64,000 nucleotides of DNA from Paenibacillus mesophilus (lineage in GTDB: Bacteria > Bacillota > Bacilli > Paenibacillales > NBRC-103111), in contig NZ_VCRA01000009.1 of the NCBI RefSeq assembly GCF_005938385.1, forward strand, positions 186,001 through 250,000. The letters run 5' to 3'. Made by a program: the position numbers and the translations under genes. Shown here one piece after another: positions 42,436 to 51,281 of the stretch (position 1 is its first letter; each line of letters starts with the position of its first letter). The notes under the pieces are model-generated. The model saw only the letters and a program-made list of their open reading frames with translations. It did not search any database and had not been told where the DNA came from.

Positions 42436-42450
42436 TTGAAATCGCTTTCC
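42436..42450. promoter_or_regulatory. cre-like site 2
   Basis: TTGAAATCGCTTTCC, the same 15-bp motif as at 42315 with one base changed, placed just after the -10 box where CcpA binding would block transcription. The two sites are 121 bp apart. Confidence 0.5.
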
Positions 42451-42575
42451 GCGGCGCGATAGGTTGACGATTCATTTTACGAATCCGAATCCGCAGGACA
42501 TCACCGTCCGCATCCATCTGGAGCAATACGAAGCCGCAACATCACGAATTCGACTAAAAAGGGGAGTACTTGCAC

Positions 42576-43901
42576 ATGATTACTAAGAAAACCGTATCGC
42601 TTCTTCTCGCTACCGCACTTTGTACCGTACCGCTTGCCGCATGCGGCGGCGGAACAGCCGATTCGAGCAAACAGGGGGACAGCGCTCCGAAGCCGGCCGT
42701 CAAGGAGGAGCCGGTCCAGCTCGTGATCTACGACGGGAGCGGGGACTGGCCGGCGGAACGTTTCGAAAGGGAAATAGGCGGTCCGATCAAACAAAAGTTT
42801 CCGCATATTACTTCGAAATTCGTGCCGTATACGAACGGAAGCAAGGTGCAGGACATGATAACCGCCGGAGAGCCGCCGGACATCGTATATTCCTCTACTG
42901 GACTCGTGTACAGCCGTTTCCTGCAGTACGAGCTGCAGCAGGATATTACGCCGTTGATCCAGAAGCACAAGTACGATCTGAGCAAGCTGGAGCCGGTAGT
43001 AGTCGATCAGATGAAGCAATTGGCGAACGGCGGCATGTACGGTCTTCCGGCGTTCATGTCTCCGGCGACGCTCTATTACAACAAAGACATTTTCGATAAG
43101 TTCGGCGTCGCTTATCCGAAGGACGGCAATAAATGGGACGAAATTTACGAAATGGCCAAGAAGCTGACCCGCAAGGACGGCGGTATCACGTACCGGGGCT
43201 TGTTCGTTTCGGCGCAGCATTTGATCCGGTTGAACCAATTTTCGCTGAAGACGCTGGACACGACGACGAATAAAGCATCCTACTCCGACGAGAGGTGGAA
43301 AAAGTTTTTTGACAATGCGACCCGCTTCTACACGATTCCGGGCTACGAGATGACTTCGGCTTTGACGAACGTTACGAATCAGCGTACCGCCTTTATTAAA
43401 GACCGGACGGTAGCGATGTGGCTGCCGGTGAGCACCCAGCACACGGCCGAGGAGCTGGCGGGGATGAATTGGGATATCGCCTCGTTCCCCGCATTCGCGG
43501 ATCAGCCTTCGGTCGGTCCACAGCCGTATCCGAACGGGTTCTGGCTGGCCCGCACGAGCAAATACAAGGACCAGGCGTTCCAGGTGATGGCGTATCTCGC
43601 TTCGGAGGAATTCCAGCTGGCGGGCGTGAAGAAAGGCGAGTTCCTATCCGCGCTGAAAAGCGACACGCTGCGGAAGGCGTTCGGCCAAGATGCGGCTATG
43701 TACAAGGGCAAAAACATCAAGGCGATGCTGCCCGAGAAATTCGCGCCGGCTACCCCGATCGGCAAATATAACAGCGTTGCCGAGACGAATTTGCTGACGG
43801 CGTTCAACAATATCATTTTGGCCAATAAAGATCCGAACACGGCGCTTAGGGAAGCGGAGGAAGCGGCGAACAAAAAAATACAGGAGGAGCTGAGCAAATA
43901 G
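42576..43901 (+). CDS. Extracellular solute-binding lipoprotein, orphan
   Basis: About 441 residues. The lipoprotein signal is MITKKTVSLLLATALCTVPL with lipobox LAACG. Family 1 binding-protein features are clear: EPVQLVIYDGSG, AGEPPDIVYSS, YGLPAFMSPATLYYNKDIFD, GVAYPKDGNKWDEIYE, and the C-terminal DPNTALREAEEAANK motif shared with the 30722 protein. ATG 42576 lies ten bases after AGGGGAG; a TTG at 42570 is a rival start. It is divergent from an AraC regulator and stands alone, with no permease or ATPase. Two cre-like motifs in the upstream gap suggest repression when preferred sugars are present. Confidence 0.88.
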   Translation: MITKKTVSLLLATALCTVPLAACGGGTADSSKQGDSAPKPAVKEEPVQLVIYDGSGDWPAERFEREIGGPIKQKFPHITSKFVPYTNGSKVQDMITAGEPPDIVYSSTGLVYSRFLQYELQQDITPLIQKHKYDLSKLEPVVVDQMKQLANGGMYGLPAFMSPATLYYNKDIFDKFGVAYPKDGNKWDEIYEMAKKLTRKDGGITYRGLFVSAQHLIRLNQFSLKTLDTTTNKASYSDERWKKFFDNATRFYTIPGYEMTSALTNVTNQRTAFIKDRTVAMWLPVSTQHTAEELAGMNWDIASFPAFADQPSVGPQPYPNGFWLARTSKYKDQAFQVMAYLASEEFQLAGVKKGEFLSALKSDTLRKAFGQDAAMYKGKNIKAMLPEKFAPATPIGKYNSVAETNLLTAFNNIILANKDPNTALREAEEAANKKIQEELSK

Positions 43902-43960
43902 GCAGGTGCCCGGGGCTTCTCTTTTGAAAACAAATTTGGTAAAATGGAAGAAGATTGAAG

Positions 43961-44087
43961 TCCGCGCGTAACTGGCGAATCCGTGGGGTACCACGAGGGA
44001 GCGCGCGGAACGGACATAACCGCTCGCCTGGGTAAAGTGTCCGGAGCTGCCGCGCCTCGCGCGGACGCTTCGGATGCTTTTTCTTTT
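43961..44087 (+). promoter_or_regulatory. ZTP (pfl) riboswitch with terminator, upstream of folD-fchA-purN
   Basis: The conserved ZTP aptamer parts are present in order: P1 TCCGCGCG (43961-43968) pairing with CGCGCGGA (44002-44009), the junction TAACTGGCGAA, P2 GTGG / CCAC (43983-43994), the GAGGGAGCG strand, and the 3' hairpin/pseudoknot CCGCTCGCCTGGGTA (to about 44034). A GC-rich hairpin (CCGCGC-CTC-GCGCGG, 44050-44064, extended outward) with GCTTTTTCTTTT to 44087 serves as expression platform. ZTP/ZMP accumulates when 10-formyl-THF is short, and these switches turn on folate and purine genes, as found here. TAAAAT at 43940 may be the -10 box. Confidence 0.9.
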
Positions 44088-44143
44088 GTCCGACCGGCTT
44101 TTTGAGGCTACAGGGCTAAAAATAACGAGTGGGAGGACTAACA

Positions 44144-45013
44144 ATGGGCATTTGGATGACGGCAAAGCATGCCGCCGAGGCGGTGCGGGCCGAAGTCGCA
44201 GCCGAAGCGGCGCGATTAAGGGCGGGCGGAATCGTCCCGAAGGTGGCCGCGCTCCTCGTGGAAGGGGACCCTGCATCGGCCTATTACGCGGAGACGAAAC
44301 GGAAAATCGCCGCCAAGCTCGGAATCGAATTCGAGCTGATGACGATGCCGCGGGAGGCGACGGAAGAGCAATTGGTCGGGATCGTTACGGCATGGAGCCG
44401 CGATGCTTCGATACACGGGATCATGCTGGAGCTGCCGCTCCCGGGTCATGTGTCCGCCGCAGCCGTAGCCGCGGCCGTTGATCCGCTCAAGGACGTGGAC
44501 GGCGTGACGCCGGCGGCAAAGCTTGCGGTCATGACGGGAGAGCCCGGATTGTACCCGGCGACGCCGCAGTCCTGCATAAGGCTGCTGCAAGCATACGGCT
44601 ATTCCTTGGAAGGGAAGCACGTTACGCTCGTCGGCCGGGGCCAAACGGTCGGAATGCCTTTGTTCCACATGCTGCAGCGCGAGCAAGCGACCGTTACGCT
44701 TTGTCATTCGCGCACGCCCGATCTGACAAGCCACGTGAGACGGGCGGATATAGTCATAGCGGCGGTCGGCCGGACCGGACTGATTACCAAGGACATGCTG
44801 CACGCCGCATCGGTTGTCGTGGATGCCGGCATCAACGAACGTCCGGACGGGAGCATCGCGGGAGACGTAAGTGCGGATGCGATCGAAACGGCGGCGGCCG
44901 TATCGCCGGTGCCGGGCGGGGTCGGAACGTTGACGACCGCCCTGTTGTTCGAGAATGCGATGAAAGCGATTCGTCTGCAGGCGCAGACCGCGAAGAAAGG
45001 AGCGATCCGATGA
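44144..45013 (+). CDS. folD: FolD-type methylenetetrahydrofolate dehydrogenase / cyclohydrolase, divergent
   Basis: About 289 residues. FolD interconverts 5,10-methylene-THF, 5,10-methenyl-THF and 10-formyl-THF. The catalytic YxxxK motif is present (Tyr48, Lys52 in YYAETK), as are KDVDG (Asp119), the nucleotide loop GRGQTVGMP and PGGVGTLT. Two usual features differ: the Gln of the QLPLP motif is Glu96 here (MLELPLPGH), and DVDGFH reads DVDGVT. In studied FolD proteins that Gln assists the cyclohydrolase step, so the enzyme may be mainly a dehydrogenase, with FchA supplying the second step. ATG 44144 follows GGGAGG. First gene of the riboswitch-controlled operon, overlapping fchA by four bases. 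Confidence 0.88.
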   Translation: MGIWMTAKHAAEAVRAEVAAEAARLRAGGIVPKVAALLVEGDPASAYYAETKRKIAAKLGIEFELMTMPREATEEQLVGIVTAWSRDASIHGIMLELPLPGHVSAAAVAAAVDPLKDVDGVTPAAKLAVMTGEPGLYPATPQSCIRLLQAYGYSLEGKHVTLVGRGQTVGMPLFHMLQREQATVTLCHSRTPDLTSHVRRADIVIAAVGRTGLITKDMLHAASVVVDAGINERPDGSIAGDVSADAIETAAAVSPVPGGVGTLTTALLFENAMKAIRLQAQTAKKGAIR

Positions 45014-45663
45014 CGAAGACGACTAGCGGTATGTTCGACCGGTCGATCCGCACGTTCGTGGAGGAGGCGGGGGCGGCGACGCCGACACCCGGCGGAGGCA
45101 GCGTAGCCGCGCTTGTGGGCGCTCTCGGGGCGGCGATGGTCTCGATGGCCGCCAATTTCACGCAGGGAGCGAAATTCGCCGATGCGGAGGCGGCGATGAA
45201 GGATGCGGCCGATCGTCTGCAGGGCTGGACCCGAGATTGCGAAGATATGCTGGAGGCCGACATCGCTTCGTTTAACCGCTATATGGACGCGATGAAGCTG
45301 CCGAAAACGACGGAGGAAGAGAAAAGCATCCGCAAGGAGGCGCTTCACGTCGCATCGCTGCAGGCAATCGAGGTGCCGCTCGGATTGATGCGCATTTGCC
45401 GCGATGCTTTGAAGCTGACCGCGGACATCGCCGCATCCGCGAATCCGAACGTGATCTCCGATCTGGGGATCGGCGCCATTTTGTTCGAGGCGTCGGCCCA
45501 TTCCGCCTATTTGACCGTAGAAATCAATCTGGCTTCCCTGAAGGACGAGGAGGCCGTGAAGCTTTACGATGACCGTGCCGCCGTGCTGTTGAGGGAAATC
45601 GGCGAATGGAAGCGCTCGGCCGTCGGTGCCGTTCGCGGCATCATATGGAAAGGAAGTCGGTAA
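45010..45663 (+). CDS. fchA: Cyclodeaminase/cyclohydrolase family protein (FchA)
   Basis: 217 residues of the FTCD_C family: an all-helical fold with the signature TPTPGGGSVAALVGALGAAM (about 24-43) and the later segment AASANPNVISDLGIGAILFE. Relatives are formiminotetrahydrofolate cyclodeaminase and the methenyl-THF cyclohydrolase FchA of methylotrophs and acetogens. No histidine- or purine-degradation genes are near, while FolD and PurN flank it, so cyclohydrolase activity giving 10-formyl-THF is the better guess. The start ATG overlaps the folD stop (ATGA), indicating translational coupling. Confidence 0.88.
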   Translation: MTKTTSGMFDRSIRTFVEEAGAATPTPGGGSVAALVGALGAAMVSMAANFTQGAKFADAEAAMKDAADRLQGWTRDCEDMLEADIASFNRYMDAMKLPKTTEEEKSIRKEALHVASLQAIEVPLGLMRICRDALKLTADIAASANPNVISDLGIGAILFEASAHSAYLTVEINLASLKDEEAVKLYDDRAAVLLREIGEWKRSAVGAVRGIIWKGSR

Positions 45664-45665
45664 TC

Positions 45666-46277
45666 GTGCCCAAGCTGAACATCGCTCTATTCGCATCGCA
45701 CGGCGGCTCCAACGCGCAGGCGATTATCGACGCTTGCGCGGGCGGCGTGCTCGACGGCTCGGTCGCGGTCGTGATCAGTAACAATTCGCAATCGGGAGCT
45801 ATGGAGAAGGCCGCCACCGCGGGTATTCCGTCCTACCATTTGAGCTCGAAGGCGTACCCGGAAGAAGAGCGGCTCGATCAAGCGATACTGGAGACGCTGC
45901 TTACGCATGAAGTCAACCTGATCGCATTGGCCGGATACATGAAGAAGCTGGGCCCGCAGACCCTCCGCGCCTTCGCGGGCCGCATCGTCAATGTACACCC
46001 TTCGCTTCTGCCCAAATTCGGCGGGCACGGGATGTACGGACGGCGCGTCCACGAAGCCGTTCTCGCCGCGGGCGAACGGGAAACGGGCGTAACCGTGCAT
46101 CTGGTGGACGAGGAGTATGACGAAGGGCCGATTTTGGCGCAAGCCCGGGTGCCGGTCTTGGCCGGCGATACGGCGGAAACGTTGGCCGAACGCGTATTGC
46201 AGTGCGAGCACGAGTTCTATGTCGAGACGCTGCAGCGGATCGCGAGCGGTAATATCTCCTTTCCGGCGCTGCGGTAG
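45666..46277 (+). CDS. purN: Phosphoribosylglycinamide formyltransferase (PurN type)
   Basis: About 203 residues. PurN transfers formyl from 10-formyl-THF to GAR in purine synthesis. The sequence begins LNIALFASHGGSNAQAIIDA (phosphate loop with GGSNAQ), has LAGYMKKLGP, then the active-site block NVHPSLLPKFGGHGMYG (Asn and His) and TGVTVHLVDEEYDEGPILAQ (catalytic Asp). GTG 45666 was chosen: it lies eight bases after GGAAAGGAAG and just beyond the fchA stop at 45663; an in-frame ATG at 45645 inside fchA is the alternative. Being here and not in a pur cluster, it may be a second PurN induced through the ZTP riboswitch. Confidence 0.88.
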   Translation: MPKLNIALFASHGGSNAQAIIDACAGGVLDGSVAVVISNNSQSGAMEKAATAGIPSYHLSSKAYPEEERLDQAILETLLTHEVNLIALAGYMKKLGPQTLRAFAGRIVNVHPSLLPKFGGHGMYGRRVHEAVLAAGERETGVTVHLVDEEYDEGPILAQARVPVLAGDTAETLAERVLQCEHEFYVETLQRIASGNISFPALR

Positions 46278-46294
46278 ACGAGCGATATGAATGC

Positions 46295-46329
46295 AACCCT
46301 CCGTTCTATAGTGAGCGGAGGTTTTTTTT
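46295..46329 (+). terminator. Terminator of the folD-fchA-purN operon
   Basis: CCTCCGTTC and GAGCGGAGG (one wobble pair) with loop TATAGT, followed by eight T residues. Confidence 0.88.
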
Positions 46330-46355
46330 GTGAGGATCCGTCCATAAAAAGATGC

Positions 46356-46384
46356 TTGCGCGTTTTTGGTTTTCGGACTAAACT
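46356..46384 (+). promoter_or_regulatory. Probable promoter of fucI
   Basis: TTGCGC (46356-46361), 17 bp, TAAACT (46379-46384). The first operator begins 18 bp after the -10 box, at about +10. Confidence 0.45.
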
Positions 46385-46401
46385 GATATCGACAACACTA
46401 T

Positions 46402-46413
46402 GTTATCGATAAC
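46402..46413. promoter_or_regulatory. Operator 1, GTTATCGATAAC
   Basis: A perfect 12-bp palindrome, repeated exactly at 46469. The form is typical of a LacI- or GntR-family repressor site. No such regulator is encoded in this window. Confidence 0.65.
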
Positions 46414-46468
46414 CTTAATCGGATTTCGTACGAATCGGGAAGTCGAAATATTTCGCATATCGTCGAAT

Positions 46469-46480
46469 GTTATCGATAAC
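46469..46480. promoter_or_regulatory. Operator 2, GTTATCGATAAC
   Basis: This is an identical palindrome 67 bp downstream of operator 1 and 24 bp before the fucI start. Paired sites at this distance could allow looping by a tetrameric repressor. Confidence 0.65.
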
Positions 46481-46504
46481 CCCAATTAAAAGGAGGAGCA
46501 ACAC

Positions 46505-48298
46505 ATGAGCCAATCGTTCGTCAACCGCTACAAGGGAAGCTTGCCGAAAATCGGCATCCGTCCGGTTCTGGACGGCCGTCAAGGAGGAATTCGCGAATCG
46601 CTGGAGAATGTTACGATGGAAATGGCCCATTCGGTCGCTCGGCTGCTGACGGAAAACTTGAAGCATTCCGGCGGTCAGCCGGTCGAATGCGTCATCGCCG
46701 ATACGACGATCGGCGGAGTGGCGGAAGCGGCGCAGGCTGCGGAGAAGTTCGCACGCGAAGGGGTAGGCGTATCGATTACCGTAACTCCGTCCTGGTGCTA
46801 TCCTACGGAAACGATCGACACCGACCCGACGATACCGAAAGCGATCTGGGGCTTCAACGGCACGGAACGGCCGGGCGCGGTCTACTTGGCCGCGGCGATG
46901 TCGGCTCATAATCAGAAAGGGCTGCCTTCGTTCGCCATATACGGCAAAGACGTTCAAGATATGGGCGATAAAGAGATTACGCCCGATGTAGCGGGCAAGC
47001 TGCTGCAATTCGCCAAAGCGGCTTTGGCTGTCGCCACGATGCGCGGAAAATCTTATTTGTCTATGGGCAACGTCTCCATGGGGATTGCCGGCTGTATCGC
47101 CGACGAGCCGTTCTTCCAGCGCTATCTCGGCATGCGCAACGAATATGTCGATATGACGGAGTTCGTGCGCCGGATCGAGATGGGCATCTACGACAAGGAC
47201 GAGTATGAGAAAGCGCTTCAGTGGGTCAAGGAAAACTGCGGGGAAGGCGAAGACGTCAATCCGGTACATCTGAAAAGAACGCGGGAGCAGAAAGACGGCG
47301 ACTGGAAAACGGTCGTGAAAATGGCGCTGATCGCCCGCGATCTGATGGTCGGCAATCCGAAGCTTGCGGAGATGGGCTACGGCGAAGAGGCGCACGGCCG
47401 CAACGCGATCGCAGCCGGCTTCCAGGGACAACGCGCTTGGACGGATTATTTCCCGACCGGGGATTTCATGGAAGCGATTTTGACCACTTCGTTCGATTGG
47501 AACGGCATTCGCGAGCCTTACACGGTGTCGACCGAGAACGATACGCTGAATGCCGTGACGATGATGTTCGGCCATTTACTGACCAATTCCGCCCAGCTGT
47601 TCGCAGACGTCCGCACGTATTGGAGTCCCGACGCGGTAGAGCGCGTGACCGGCAAGAAGCTGACCGGGCTCGCCGAGGGCGGCGTCATCCATCTGATCAA
47701 TTCCGGTCCGGCCTCGCTCGATTGGACCGGCGCCCAGAAGGCGGCGGACGGAACGCCTGCGATCAAGCCGTTCTGGGACATTTCCGAGGACGATGCGAAG
47801 GCTTGTCTGGAATCGACGAAATGGTGTCCGGCGGTCGACTTCTTCCGCGGAGGCGGCTTCTCCACCGATTTCACGACCAAAGGCGGCATACCGGCGACGA
47901 TGGCGCGCGTCAACCTGATTGCCGGCGTCGGACCGGTGCTGCAAATTGCCGAAGGCTACACGGTGGAGCTGCCTGACGACATCCACGACGTTCTTGACCG
48001 CAGAACGAACCAAACTTGGCCGACGACTTGGTTCGTGCCGAATTTGGCGGGGGAAGGCGTATTCAAGGACGTATATTCCGTCATGAACAACTGGGGCTCG
48101 AACCATTGCGCGGTCAGCTTCGGGCACATCGGCGGCGACTTGATTACGCTCGCTTCGATGCTGCGCATACCGGTCAGCATGCACAACGTGCCGGGAGATC
48201 GCGTATTCCGTCCGGCGGCATGGAGCGCGTTCGGCACGAGCGATCCGGAAGGAGCGGACTACCGCGCTTGCGGTGTGTACGGCCCGCTCTATAAATGA
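46505..48298 (+). CDS. fucI: L-fucose / D-arabinose isomerase
   Basis: 597 residues, the normal FucI length (E. coli 591). It shows the family start [20 protein letters not shown], the [13 protein letters not shown] and [15 protein letters not shown] segments, the metal/catalytic region [20 protein letters not shown] (Glu) and the late [19 protein letters not shown] (His ligand). FucI interconverts L-fucose and L-fuculose, and also D-arabinose and D-ribulose, which have the same configuration at the relevant carbons. AAAGGAGGAG lies nine bases before ATG 46505. A ribulokinase-like gene follows 20 bp later. No aldolase or fuculokinase is present, so D-arabinose may be the physiological substrate. 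Confidence 0.92.
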   Translation: MSQSFVNRYKGSLPKIGIRPVLDGRQGGIRESLENVTMEMAHSVARLLTENLKHSGGQPVECVIADTTIGGVAEAAQAAEKFAREGVGVSITVTPSWCYPTETIDTDPTIPKAIWGFNGTERPGAVYLAAAMSAHNQKGLPSFAIYGKDVQDMGDKEITPDVAGKLLQFAKAALAVATMRGKSYLSMGNVSMGIAGCIADEPFFQRYLGMRNEYVDMTEFVRRIEMGIYDKDEYEKALQWVKENCGEGEDVNPVHLKRTREQKDGDWKTVVKMALIARDLMVGNPKLAEMGYGEEAHGRNAIAAGFQGQRAWTDYFPTGDFMEAILTTSFDWNGIREPYTVSTENDTLNAVTMMFGHLLTNSAQLFADVRTYWSPDAVERVTGKKLTGLAEGGVIHLINSGPASLDWTGAQKAADGTPAIKPFWDISEDDAKACLESTKWCPAVDFFRGGGFSTDFTTKGGIPATMARVNLIAGVGPVLQIAEGYTVELPDDIHDVLDRRTNQTWPTTWFVPNLAGEGVFKDVYSVMNNWGSNHCAVSFGHIGGDLITLASMLRIPVSMHNVPGDRVFRPAAWSAFGTSDPEGADYRACGVYGPLYK

Positions 48299-48318
48299 TC
48301 CGAGAGGAAAGGTGAGTC

Positions 48319-49992
48319 ATGAAAGGAACATACGCGATCGGCATCGACTACGGAACGGAGTCCGGCCGGGCCTTGCTGGTCGATACGAGGGACGGCCGCG
48401 TGCTCGCTTCGCACGTCACTCCCTATCCGCACGGCGTTATGGATAAAGAGCTGCCGGGCGGCGCGGTCAAGCTCGGAACCGACTGGGCGCTGCAGAATCC
48501 CGACGATTATATCGAGGTGCTGCGTCGGTCCGTGCCGGAAGCGCTGCGCTTGTCCGGGGTTTCCGCGGACGAGGTGGTCGGGATCGGAATCGACTTCACG
48601 GCGTGCACGATACTTCCGGTCGATGAACGGAACGTCCCGCTTTGCTTCCAGGAAACGTGGAAGCAGCGGCCGCACGCTTGGGTGAAGCTGTGGAAGCATC
48701 ATGCCGCCCAGGAGGACGCCGACAGGCTGAACGAGCTCGCCGAGGCGCGCGGTGAAACGTTTCTCGGCCGCTACGGGGGCAGTTTATCGTCCGAATGGAT
48801 GCTGCCGAAGGTGGCCCAGACGCTTCGCGAGGACCCCGAACTCTATGCGGCGGCCGACCGGTTCGTGGAAGCGGCCGACTGGCTCGTCTCGGAGATGACC
48901 GGGACGCTCAAGCGGAACAGCTGCGCCGCCGGATACAAAGGGACGTGGCACAAGACGGAAGGGCTGCCGAGCGCCGACTATTTAAAGGCCGCCGATCCGC
49001 GGCTCGAGCGTCTCGCCGAGACGAAGCTGCGCGGCGAAGTGATCGCGTCCGGGACGAAAGCGGGCGAGCTGACGCCGGAGATGGCGCGCCTTACCGGGCT
49101 TGCGCCGGGCACTCCGGTGGCAGCGGCCATCATCGATGCGCATGCGGCCGTGCCGGGTGTCGGAGTCGTTGCGCCGGGAACGATGGTGCTGGCGATGGGA
49201 ACGTCGCTGTGCCATATGCTGATCGCCGATACGGAGCAGCCGGTGGAAGGCATACGAGGGGTTGTCGAAGACGGGATCGTGCCAGGCTATTTCGGGTATG
49301 AGGCGGGACAGCCTGCGGTCGGCGATTTGTTCGCCTGGTTCGTTGAGCAAGCGGTCCCCGCGTACGTCCGTGACGCCGCCGCTCAGGAGGGCGTGTCCGT
49401 GTTCGACTGGCTTGGCCGCGCCGCCGAAGCTTTGGCGCCGGGAGAGAGCGGTCTGGTCGCGCTCGACTGGTGGAACGGCAACCGGTCCGTCCTCGCCGAC
49501 GAGAGCTTGAGCGGCCTCATCGTAGGGCTGAAGCTGCACACGAAGCCGGAGGAGATATACCGGGCGCTGCTGGAAGCGACCGCTTTCGGCACGAAGCGGG
49601 TGATCGAGGCGTTCGAGAAGAGCGGCATTCCGGTCGACGTATTGGCGGCCAACGGCGGCATTCCGCAGAAAAACTCGCTGCTGATGCAGATCTATGCCGA
49701 CGTGACCGGCAAGCCGATCGACATCCCGGCCGCGGAGCAGTCAACCGCGCTAGGCTCTGCGATGATGGGAGCCGTGGCGGCGGGAACGGCCGGAGGAGGC
49801 TACGACTCGCTTGCGGAAGCGGCGGCCCGGATGGCGCCGCCCGTGAAGAAGACATACAAGCCCAATCCGGAGCATGTCCGGATTTACGAAGAGCTGTATG
49901 CGGAATATTTGGTTTTGCACGATTTCTTCGGTAAAGGCGAGAGCGGCGTCATGCACCGTTTGCGCAAGCTGAAGGAACGCGCGCGGGCATGA
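48319..49992 (+). CDS. araB: Ribulokinase-like FGGY carbohydrate kinase
   Basis: 557 residues, matching AraB length. The N-terminal ATPase-fold block is [17 protein letters not shown], and the AraB-typical [16 protein letters not shown] follows near residue 90. The catalytic Asp lies in [13 protein letters not shown], and the C-terminal FGGY motif region contains [20 protein letters not shown]. AraB-type kinases phosphorylate L- and D-ribulose (and xylulose). With FucI directly upstream the pair would convert D-arabinose to D-ribulose 5-phosphate, entering the pentose phosphate route with no aldolase. L-fuculose as substrate remains possible. ATG 48319 follows GAGAGGAAAGG. It ends at a hairpin terminator and shares the twin-operator promoter. 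Confidence 0.88.
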   Translation: MKGTYAIGIDYGTESGRALLVDTRDGRVLASHVTPYPHGVMDKELPGGAVKLGTDWALQNPDDYIEVLRRSVPEALRLSGVSADEVVGIGIDFTACTILPVDERNVPLCFQETWKQRPHAWVKLWKHHAAQEDADRLNELAEARGETFLGRYGGSLSSEWMLPKVAQTLREDPELYAAADRFVEAADWLVSEMTGTLKRNSCAAGYKGTWHKTEGLPSADYLKAADPRLERLAETKLRGEVIASGTKAGELTPEMARLTGLAPGTPVAAAIIDAHAAVPGVGVVAPGTMVLAMGTSLCHMLIADTEQPVEGIRGVVEDGIVPGYFGYEAGQPAVGDLFAWFVEQAVPAYVRDAAAQEGVSVFDWLGRAAEALAPGESGLVALDWWNGNRSVLADESLSGLIVGLKLHTKPEEIYRALLEATAFGTKRVIEAFEKSGIPVDVLAANGGIPQKNSLLMQIYADVTGKPIDIPAAEQSTALGSAMMGAVAAGTAGGGYDSLAEAAARMAPPVKKTYKPNPEHVRIYEELYAEYLVLHDFFGKGESGVMHRLRKLKERARA

Positions 49993-50051
49993 ACCGAGCG
50001 GATGAAAATGGCATAATCTGTTTCTAGAACAGACGGCGTACGTCTGATCGC

Positions 50052-50096
50052 ACCGTCCAAGCACCGAGGCAGGGAGCTTGGGCGGTTTTGTTTTTG
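50052..50096 (+). terminator. Terminator of the fucI-araB operon
   Basis: ACCGTCCAAGC pairs with GCTTGGGCGGT (one wobble) across a 13-base loop, and TTTTGTTTTTG follows. Confidence 0.8.
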
Positions 50097-50139
50097 TATA
50101 GGAAATTATGCGAAGCTAATTTTTGGAGATAACGGGGCT

Positions 50140-50190
50140 CCCCCAGAAGTAATAGGAATAAGCTACGAAGCAGAACTTTACTTCTGGGGG
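50140..50190. repeat. Hairpin repeat (AATAAGC loop family), copy 2
   Basis: CCCCCAGAAGTA (50140-50151) and TACTTCTGGGGG (50179-50190) are a perfect 12-bp inverted repeat. The loop holds GGAATAAGCTACGAAG. It lies between convergent operons and ends in ATTTGTTT. Confidence 0.75.
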
Positions 50191-50273
50191 ATTTGTTTGG
50201 AGCTCTTATATGTCAGGGTATGGGGCTGATGCGCGAAATAAGAGATATTTCGCGCATGGCCGCGAGCGAAAGA

Positions 50274-51242
50274 TCAATAAATCCGGTGCACGACGTCCTC
50301 GAACTCCGGCTCTTCCATATGTACGTCCGCCACTTCGCCCCAAAGGCTGATTTCCCGCAGTACATCCATCGCGGTCACCTCATTGCGGTTGCACTCCAGG
50401 GTCAAGAGGCCGTCCCGATTGTCCCGTAGAGTAAACGGCGCGTGCCACGAAGGCGGGATGTCCGGCTTGCCGAGGAAAGACACTTTCATGACGGTCGGCA
50501 GACCGATCCGACCGCGCAGCTCGTCAATCGTTCCGTCGAAGCCGAGCTCTCCCCGGTTGATGACGATGACCCGCTGGCACAACTGCTCGATATCGTCCAT
50601 GTCGTGAGTAGTGAGCAGAATCGTTTTGCCGAGTTCCCGATTGATCGTCCGCAGAAAATCGCGTATCTTTTTTTTGGCGATAACGTCCAGCCCGATCGTC
50701 GGCTCGTCCAGAAACAAAATGTCCGGATCGTGCAGCAGCGCCGCCGCCAAGTCGGCCCGCATCCGCTGGCCGAGCGACAGCTTCCGAACCGGCGTATCGA
50801 AAAACTCGTCCAGCTGCAGAAGATCGCCAAGCTGCGCGAGCCGGGCGCGTTTCCGCCCATCCTCCACCCTATACATGGCGGCTAGTATGTCGTAGGAGTC
50901 TTTGACCGGCAAATCCCACCATAGCTGGCTGCGTTGTCCGAACACGACGCCAAGGCGCCTGGCGACCTGCCGCCGATGCTTCTGGGGACTGCAGCCGTGT
51001 ATCCGCACCTCCCCCGCCGTCGGATGAAGAATGCCGGTCAGCATTTTGATCGTCGTCGATTTTCCCGCTCCGTTCGGTCCGATGTAACCGACGAAGTCGC
51101 CGGCTTCAATGTTGAAGCTGACGCCTTTAACCGCCTCCTTCCATATGTGCTCGCGGCTGAGCAGGGTGCGTACGGCCGAGAATCGGCCGGTTTTCGCCAC
51201 GGGAATGCGAAACGTTTTGCGGATATCCTTAACCTCGATCAT
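50274..51242 (-). CDS. ABC-2 type exporter ATP-binding protein
   Basis: 322 residues. Walker A is GPNGAGKS, the signature is the variant LSLGQRMRADLA, Walker B is ILFLDEPT and the switch His lies in LLTTHDM. The long N-terminal lead (KTFRIPVAKTGRFSAVRTLL) and the C-terminal domain fit the COG4586 group, which pairs with two DUF990-type permeases, exactly as encoded upstream. These exporters handle drugs or lipids in Firmicutes, though their natural substrate is unclear. The gene follows the permeases by 39 bp in one operon. ATG 51242 has a GAAAGGAGC site. Confidence 0.92.
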   Translation of the reverse strand: MIEVKDIRKTFRIPVAKTGRFSAVRTLLSREHIWKEAVKGVSFNIEAGDFVGYIGPNGAGKSTTIKMLTGILHPTAGEVRIHGCSPQKHRRQVARRLGVVFGQRSQLWWDLPVKDSYDILAAMYRVEDGRKRARLAQLGDLLQLDEFFDTPVRKLSLGQRMRADLAAALLHDPDILFLDEPTIGLDVIAKKKIRDFLRTINRELGKTILLTTHDMDDIEQLCQRVIVINRGELGFDGTIDELRGRIGLPTVMKVSFLGKPDIPPSWHAPFTLRDNRDGLLTLECNRNEVTAMDVLREISLWGEVADVHMEEPEFEDVVHRIY

Positions 51243-51281
51243 GCCTATGCTCCTTTCGAATTGAGACCGTTTCGAGCGCAG

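Noticed and set aside
44701-45009. Longer start for fchA inside folD
   Set aside because: Only the codons from ATG 45010 match the family; the earlier part is an alternate frame of folD.
46415-47575. Minus-strand 386-codon frame opposite fucI
   Set aside because: fucI is certain on the plus strand; the antisense frame reflects GC-rich third positions.
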